The translations under genes were made by a program, and so were the position numbers. The notes beneath the pieces are model-generated. The model was not told the origin of the DNA, made no database searches, and saw only the letters and a list, made by a program, of their open reading frames with translations. A stretch of DNA of 9,651 bases from Oscillospiraceae bacterium (GTDB lineage Bacteria; Bacillota; Clostridia; Oscillospirales; Oscillospiraceae): assembly GCA_009785655.1 (NCBI GenBank), contig WQVW01000043.1, positions 1 through 9,651 of the forward strand, read 5' to 3'. Positions 6,993-9,651 of this stretch are shown here, in pieces. Positions within the stretch are counted from its first letter, which is position 1. Every line of letters begins with the position of its first letter.

Positions 6993-7035
6993 AGGGACGA
7001 ACTGTGTTCGCCCCTAAAATCATTGCATTTTAGGG
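6993..7035 (-). promoter_or_regulatory. Two overlapping, mutually exclusive hairpins between mreD and mrdA
   Basis: In the minus-strand transcript, hairpin B comes first (arms 7027-7035 and 7012-7020, nine perfect pairs CCCTAAAAT / ATTTTAGGG, six-base loop). Hairpin A follows (arms 7006-7014 and 6994-7002, loop ACA, eight pairs plus one G-U, closed by a further A-T at 7015/6993). They share 7012-7015, so only one can be complete at a time. Neither is followed by a T-run, so neither is an obvious terminator. A short ATGCA/TGCAT pairing (7036-7040 with 7048-7052 or 7024-7028) adds a further alternative fold. Hairpin A resembles a dispersed palindrome, but I see no second copy here. Confidence 0.5.
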
Positions 7036-7051
7036 ATGCAGTACGCTTGCA

Positions 7052-7588
7052 TTACCGAATTCTTCCCGGGGGCAAAATCCGTCCGGCACGACGACCCAGC
7101 GCACGCACCACCGGGTAAATCGGGAAAACGAACAGCATAGAAAATATCGTCTGCCGCATTGCCACCATCGCCAGTGCCTGCGGTGGGATTCCTGTGAAAA
7201 ACACCAGCGGAAACATCTGCGCCGCCACGGATATCGCCAGCACAACAACACTTGCGATATAAAAGGACAAAAATCCGCGTCTCATGACGGTATCAGCCAG
7301 TGTGCCAACCAACAATCCGGTAAACGTCAGCAGGACGGTAAACACGCCAACCGGCGCGTTAAATGAGATATCACACATAATCCCAGCAAATATCCCGGCA
7401 ATGCCGCCGATATCGCGCCCCTCAAACACCGCGATGCCTGTGGCGGCAACCGGCAGTATCAACGGTACAAGCCCGAACAGCTGAAGATGTATTAAAATCA
7501 TGTCCTGCAAGGCGTAAATCACAAAAAACAGTAGAGCATGCAGGATGATAGAGACAAAAATCCGGCGTCTATATAAACGTTTTTTCAT
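7052..7588 (-). CDS. mreD: Rod shape-determining membrane protein MreD
   Basis: A 178-residue, very hydrophobic protein with about six membrane spans (roughly 10-28, 36-54, 57-75, 78-97, 106-131, 141-163), a basic N-terminus (KKRLYRRR) and a basic tail. The stretch EGRDIGGIAGIFAGIMCDISF around residues 56-76 has the glycine pattern and Asp seen in the third span region of MreD. MreD is an integral membrane part of the elongasome that works with MreC. The start overlaps the mreC stop as ATGA and has no clear binding site of its own, so translation is probably coupled to mreC. Sequence in this family is poorly conserved, so the assignment rests on topology, the glycine motif and position between mreC and mrdA. 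Confidence 0.88.
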   Translation of the reverse strand: MKKRLYRRRIFVSIILHALLFFVIYALQDMILIHLQLFGLVPLILPVAATGIAVFEGRDIGGIAGIFAGIMCDISFNAPVGVFTVLLTFTGLLVGTLADTVMRRGFLSFYIASVVVLAISVAAQMFPLVFFTGIPPQALAMVAMRQTIFSMLFVFPIYPVVRALGRRAGRILPPGRIR

Positions 7589-8433
7589 AATAAATCGTCA
7601 AACTCAGTGATAACAAATACTTGATGAATTGAGTCAAGCGGACGGAATTGCCGCACAGTGGCATATCTGCCAAGCCCCGTCGCGTGGGAGAATACTTCAA
7701 CGACCTCTCCCATCAAAAGCCCGCCCGGAAACACGCCGACACCGCCGGAGGTGACAACATGATCCCCGGGAAGCACCGGCATTCCATCCGGAATGTTATC
7801 CAACATAAAATATCCGGAACCCATCAGCGCGAAGTCGCCACGAGCCGTGATGGATTGTCCGCCGTCACCCACGAAAACCCCGGCGGCAAAAGAGGTATCC
7901 AACACCGTGGTCACGGTGGCGGTAGTCGCAGTAACCGCCGTCACTCTGCCCACCAACACGCCATACTCTGTCATCACTCCGTCACCCACACTAATGGGGC
8001 TGTTCCAATAGTTGCTATATCCTTTATTAATAACAAACGAGGAATAGAAGTTCGAGCCGCCCCACCTGACAACAGTGGCCGGTTCATTTGACATCTCACG
8101 GCGTGCGGGTAAATTCAAATACGCACGCAGAAACTCGTTATCGGCACGCAGCGCCTCCGCTTCACGATGAGCCAGCTGCAAATCCGTCAATTCGCGCAGC
8201 AGCCGCTCGTTTGTTTCAATCAGCGTTTCGTACCTGTGAATACTTCCGTATATCTGTTCAAACATCTGCGCCAATTGCGTTGATACAAAGTTCAGCGGGC
8301 GCGACAAACGATTGGCTGCGTTTGTGACAGGCCCCTGGCTGCCAAAAATATTCAGTGAGACAAACGTACTAAGCGCGATTAAAACAGCCACAGATGCAAT
8401 GACGATCGACTTCTTGCTAATAAGCGCTTTCAT
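7585..8433 (-). CDS. mreC: Rod shape-determining protein MreC
   Basis: A 282-residue single-pass membrane protein that acts outside the cytoplasmic membrane as a scaffold and activator of the elongasome. Order of parts: short basic N-terminus, membrane segment (about 9-30), coiled coil (about 50-105, with regular Leu/Glu/Arg spacing), then the beta-barrel MreC domain with INKGYSNYW (135-143), DGVMTEYGVLVGRV (151-164) and FPGGLLMGEV (225-234). The ATG at 8433 is chosen: AAGGGTG lies nine bases upstream, which makes the GTG at 8445 part of the ribosome binding site rather than a start. It heads the mreC-mreD-mrdA group. Unlike many Firmicute loci there is no mreB in front of it; a repeat element and a weak promoter are found instead. 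Confidence 0.94.
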   Translation of the reverse strand: MKALISKKSIVIASVAVLIALSTFVSLNIFGSQGPVTNAANRLSRPLNFVSTQLAQMFEQIYGSIHRYETLIETNERLLRELTDLQLAHREAEALRADNEFLRAYLNLPARREMSNEPATVVRWGGSNFYSSFVINKGYSNYWNSPISVGDGVMTEYGVLVGRVTAVTATTATVTTVLDTSFAAGVFVGDGGQSITARGDFALMGSGYFMLDNIPDGMPVLPGDHVVTSGGVGVFPGGLLMGEVVEVFSHATGLGRYATVRQFRPLDSIHQVFVITEFDDLL

Positions 8434-8456
8434 CTTAGATTTCACCCTTTTTCGTA

Positions 8457-8486
8457 ATTATCATGTCGTACGGTGTTGTCTGCCAG
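8457..8486 (-). promoter_or_regulatory. Candidate promoter of the mreC-mreD-mrdA-uvrA group
   Basis: On the minus strand CTGGCA (8481-8486, four of six of the -35 consensus) is followed after 18 bases by GATAAT (8457-8462, five of six of the -10 consensus). Transcription would begin near 8450, just before the AAGGGTG ribosome site of mreC, so the leader would be short. The boxes are modest and I hold this as a candidate only. Confidence 0.35.
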
Positions 8487-8493
8487 TAAGCCT

Positions 8494-8544
8494 GGACACA
8501 AAACACCCGCCGACTGCGGTCGGCACCCTCTTTACTAAAGAGGG
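8494..8544 (-). terminator. Terminator-like hairpins after maf (repeat copy 3)
   Basis: Read in the direction of maf transcription this gives a 9-bp hairpin (8526-8544), then the 6-bp GC-rich hairpin GCCGAC-CGCA-GTCGGC (8524-8509), then GGGTGTTTTGTGTCC. The T-run is interrupted by G, so it may only be a partial stop. It lies 55 bases after the maf stop, which would separate the U32-maf transcript from mreC. Confidence 0.4.
8498..8544 (+). repeat. Palindromic dispersed repeat, copy 3
   Basis: Nearly identical to copy 2 at the left end of the window and more than 8 kb away from it. It has ACAAAACACCC, then hairpin 1 GCCGAC-TGCG-GTCGGC (8509-8524, six perfect pairs), then the palindrome CCCTCTTTACTAAAGAGGG (8526-8544). 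The DNA just beyond it (about 8545-8570) loosely resembles the spacer between copies 1 and 2, but the second inverted arm is missing. It occupies the gap between maf and mreC. Confidence 0.85.
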
Positions 8545-8599
8545 TATGGGTTTGCGTTGCGTTTCCCCGCAGAGTCAGTCCTTTTGTCCTGACCGCACG

Positions 8600-9286
8600 C
8601 TACAAAATTATACCAAAACTTTTAAGCATGTCCGAAAGTCTGGCCAGCGGCAACCCCATCACGTTGAAGAAATCTCCGTCAATCCGTTCTACCAGCAGTG
8701 CACCGCGCCCTTGTGCGCCGTATGCACCGGCTTTGTCCATCGGTTCGCCTGTTTTGACGTATCGCAGAATCTCCTCGTGCGATAATTCCCTGAAATACAC
8801 ATCCGTTGCCTCCGCACCGAAGGATCGGATAGAGCCTGCCAGTACGCACACGCCGGTATATACCGTGTGCCTCCGGCCTGAGAGTTTTTGAAGCATGTCC
8901 ACCGCATCCGCCGCATCCATCGGCTTCTCTATCGGCTTGCCGTCAAGATACACCACTGTATCGGCGGCAATAATAATCGCATCTTGCGCATCCTGTTTCG
9001 TGTTTTTTTGCACACGAAATGGCAACGTGGCATCCTGTTTTTCAGACTCCGGAAATAGTAATAAAGCATCTTGCATTGTATCACAATTTGATACCAAACG
9101 CGATACATTCACCGCTTTCTTCACAGCAAGTTTACAAACTGCCTGTTCCGGCGTCAAATCAAGGTCTATCACTTCTGCGGACGTGTCGGGGATCACTGTG
9201 AACTCAAGCCCCAGCATTTCAAGCAATTCCCGTCTTCTGGAGGAATTTGATGCCAATACGATTTTACGGTTTTGCTGGTTTATCAA
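8600..9286 (-). CDS. maf: Maf-family nucleotide pyrophosphatase with an internal insertion
   Basis: A 228-residue cytoplasmic protein. Maf proteins hydrolyse non-canonical or modified nucleoside triphosphates to monophosphates, and in bacilli are linked to septation. Motifs: LASNSSRRRELL (11-22) for phosphate binding, IAADTVV (106-112) with the catalytic-region Asp109, KP (121-122), SGRRHTVYTGV (136-146), and KAGAYGAQGRGALLVERIDG (185-204) with GLPL further on. Members are usually about 190-200 residues; the excess of some 29 residues lies between residues 71 and 102 and is described separately. The start is TTG at 9286. No ATG is available before the first motif, an in-frame stop (that of the U32 gene) lies just upstream, and GGGGTGGAG precedes TTG by six bases. 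The binding site lies within the last codons of the U32 gene, so translation of the two is probably coupled. Confidence 0.92.
   Translation of the reverse strand: MINQQNRKIVLASNSSRRRELLEMLGLEFTVIPDTSAEVIDLDLTPEQAVCKLAVKKAVNVSRLVSNCDTMQDALLLFPESEKQDATLPFRVQKNTKQDAQDAIIIAADTVVYLDGKPIEKPMDAADAVDMLQKLSGRRHTVYTGVCVLAGSIRSFGAEATDVYFRELSHEEILRYVKTGEPMDKAGAYGAQGRGALLVERIDGDFFNVMGLPLARLSDMLKSFGIIL
8979..9074. repeat. Repeat-bounded in-frame insertion inside maf
   Basis: The nine bases GCATCTTGC occur at 8979-8987 and again at 9066-9074, 87 bases (29 codons) apart. Between them the eleven bases GCATCCTGTTT occur at 8988-8998 and 9030-9040. A perfect 8-bp hairpin TTTCGTGT / ACACGAAA (8996-9003 and 9012-9019) lies within. 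In the protein this gives QDA four times (MQDA, KQDA, KQDA, QDA). Removing one 87-base unit would leave a Maf of 199 residues, the usual size. This looks like a local in-frame expansion or the scar of a small insertion with a target duplication; the two cannot be told apart from one sequence. Confidence 0.55.
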
Positions 9287-9289
9287 TGT

Positions 9290-9651
9290 TTACTCCACCC
9301 CTCTGAAATACAATCCTCTGGTAAATCCGGACGGTTCGTAATCACCCAATCCCATGTATCGTTTGGCGACTGATACACATTCGACCGCGTTCTCGGTGGT
9401 GAACATCAGCCGTTGCGCCCATAGGCCTATGCCTGTGAACATATGCAACTTGTCCGCCAGAAACATTTTTTTAGAGTTAAGCACAACATTCCGGCAACCG
9501 AATTCCGGTACAACGGGAAAAACCGCACCGATTCTGTCATGCAATCCGCCGAAATTGTCGCAGGAGCATACACCGGCACTGTTTTTGACAATGCAAGCCT
9601 CTGTAATCATCAGCGGCAGACGTCCATATACTATCGCTTCAGTATCAAGCG
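9290..9651 (-). CDS. U32-family protein, C-terminal part (runs off window)
   Basis: The frame is open from the window edge to a TAA at 9290-9292, giving the last 119 residues or so of a larger protein. It reads DTEAIVYGRLPLMITEAC and later GGLHDRIGAVFPV, LNSKKMFLAD and FTRGLYFRGVE at the end. This is the pattern of U32-family proteins (YGRLPLM, C-rich segment, L-x-DR-x-G, F-P-V, C-terminal TRG-x-Y). Cysteines at positions 19, 28, 30 and 52 of the visible fragment match the set that in some U32 members, such as UbiU/UbiV, binds an iron-sulfur cluster. Although the family is labelled peptidase, several members act in RNA or ubiquinone hydroxylation, so proteolysis should not be assumed. The N-terminal part and true start lie outside the window. 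It is followed by maf after three bases. Confidence 0.88.
   Translation of the reverse strand, partial: LDTEAIVYGRLPLMITEACIVKNSAGVCSCDNFGGLHDRIGAVFPVVPEFGCRNVVLNSKKMFLADKLHMFTGIGLWAQRLMFTTENAVECVSVAKRYMGLGDYEPSGFTRGLYFRGVE

Noticed and set aside
8434..8445. GTG at 8445 as the MreC start
   Set aside because: The GTG is part of AAGGGTG, which is well placed as the ribosome site of the ATG at 8433.
8312..8785. Plus-strand 157-codon open frame across the mreC start, repeat copy 3 and the maf end
   Set aside because: It spans two real minus-strand genes and a non-coding repeat, with no ribosome binding site or domain.
378..9086. Thirteen-base match CATTGTATCACAA at 378-390 and 9074-9086
   Set aside because: In a window of this size about one same-strand match of this length is expected by chance, and the flanks do not align.
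9078..9094. GTATCA-CAATT-TGATAC inverted repeat inside maf
   Set aside because: Short arms within coding sequence, not near a gene start; probably incidental.

Overview
The window reads as chromosomal DNA of a Clostridia-type Firmicute, most likely an uncultured Oscillospirales-like organism. This rests on strong AGGAGG-type ribosome binding sites, the mreC-mreD-mrdA cell-shape cluster next to maf, Firmicute-style -10 boxes, and a DUF3781 protein. The lineage call is inference; there is no rRNA or tRNA here. All genes but one (purC) lie on the minus strand.

Right part (9651 down to 1963, minus strand): the C-terminal end of a U32-family protein, then maf, whose TTG start sits only three bases past the U32 stop. 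A 150-base gap carrying a palindromic repeat follows. After it come mreC and mreD (ATGA overlap), a 97-base hairpin-rich gap, mrdA (the elongation transpeptidase PBP2), and uvrA 40 bases further on. MreC and MreD are membrane parts of the elongasome, which guides the wall synthesis that PBP2 cross-links. Maf is a nucleotide pyrophosphatase often encoded near these genes. UvrA is the damage sensor of nucleotide excision repair and probably rides at the end of the transcript. mreB, which often sits between maf and mreC, is absent from this locus.

Middle (1915 to 398): uvrA converges with a divergent purC-like gene across a clean bidirectional terminator. The purC-like gene and a tyrosine-phosphatase-family gene are divergently transcribed from a 69-base gap. 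In that gap a perfect 17-bp palindrome holds the -10 boxes of both promoters and matches the TnrA/GlnR-type consensus.

Left end (397 to 1): about 190 bases of non-coding DNA with two inverted copies of a roughly 45-base palindromic repeat (a third copy lies upstream of mreC), then the first 69 codons of an AT-rich DUF3781 gene that runs off the window.

I see no complete undescribed multi-gene system. The most interesting points are the repeat family with covarying hairpins, the shared operator/promoter, the motif-divergent PurC, a repeat-bounded in-frame insertion in Maf, and mutually exclusive hairpins ahead of mrdA.
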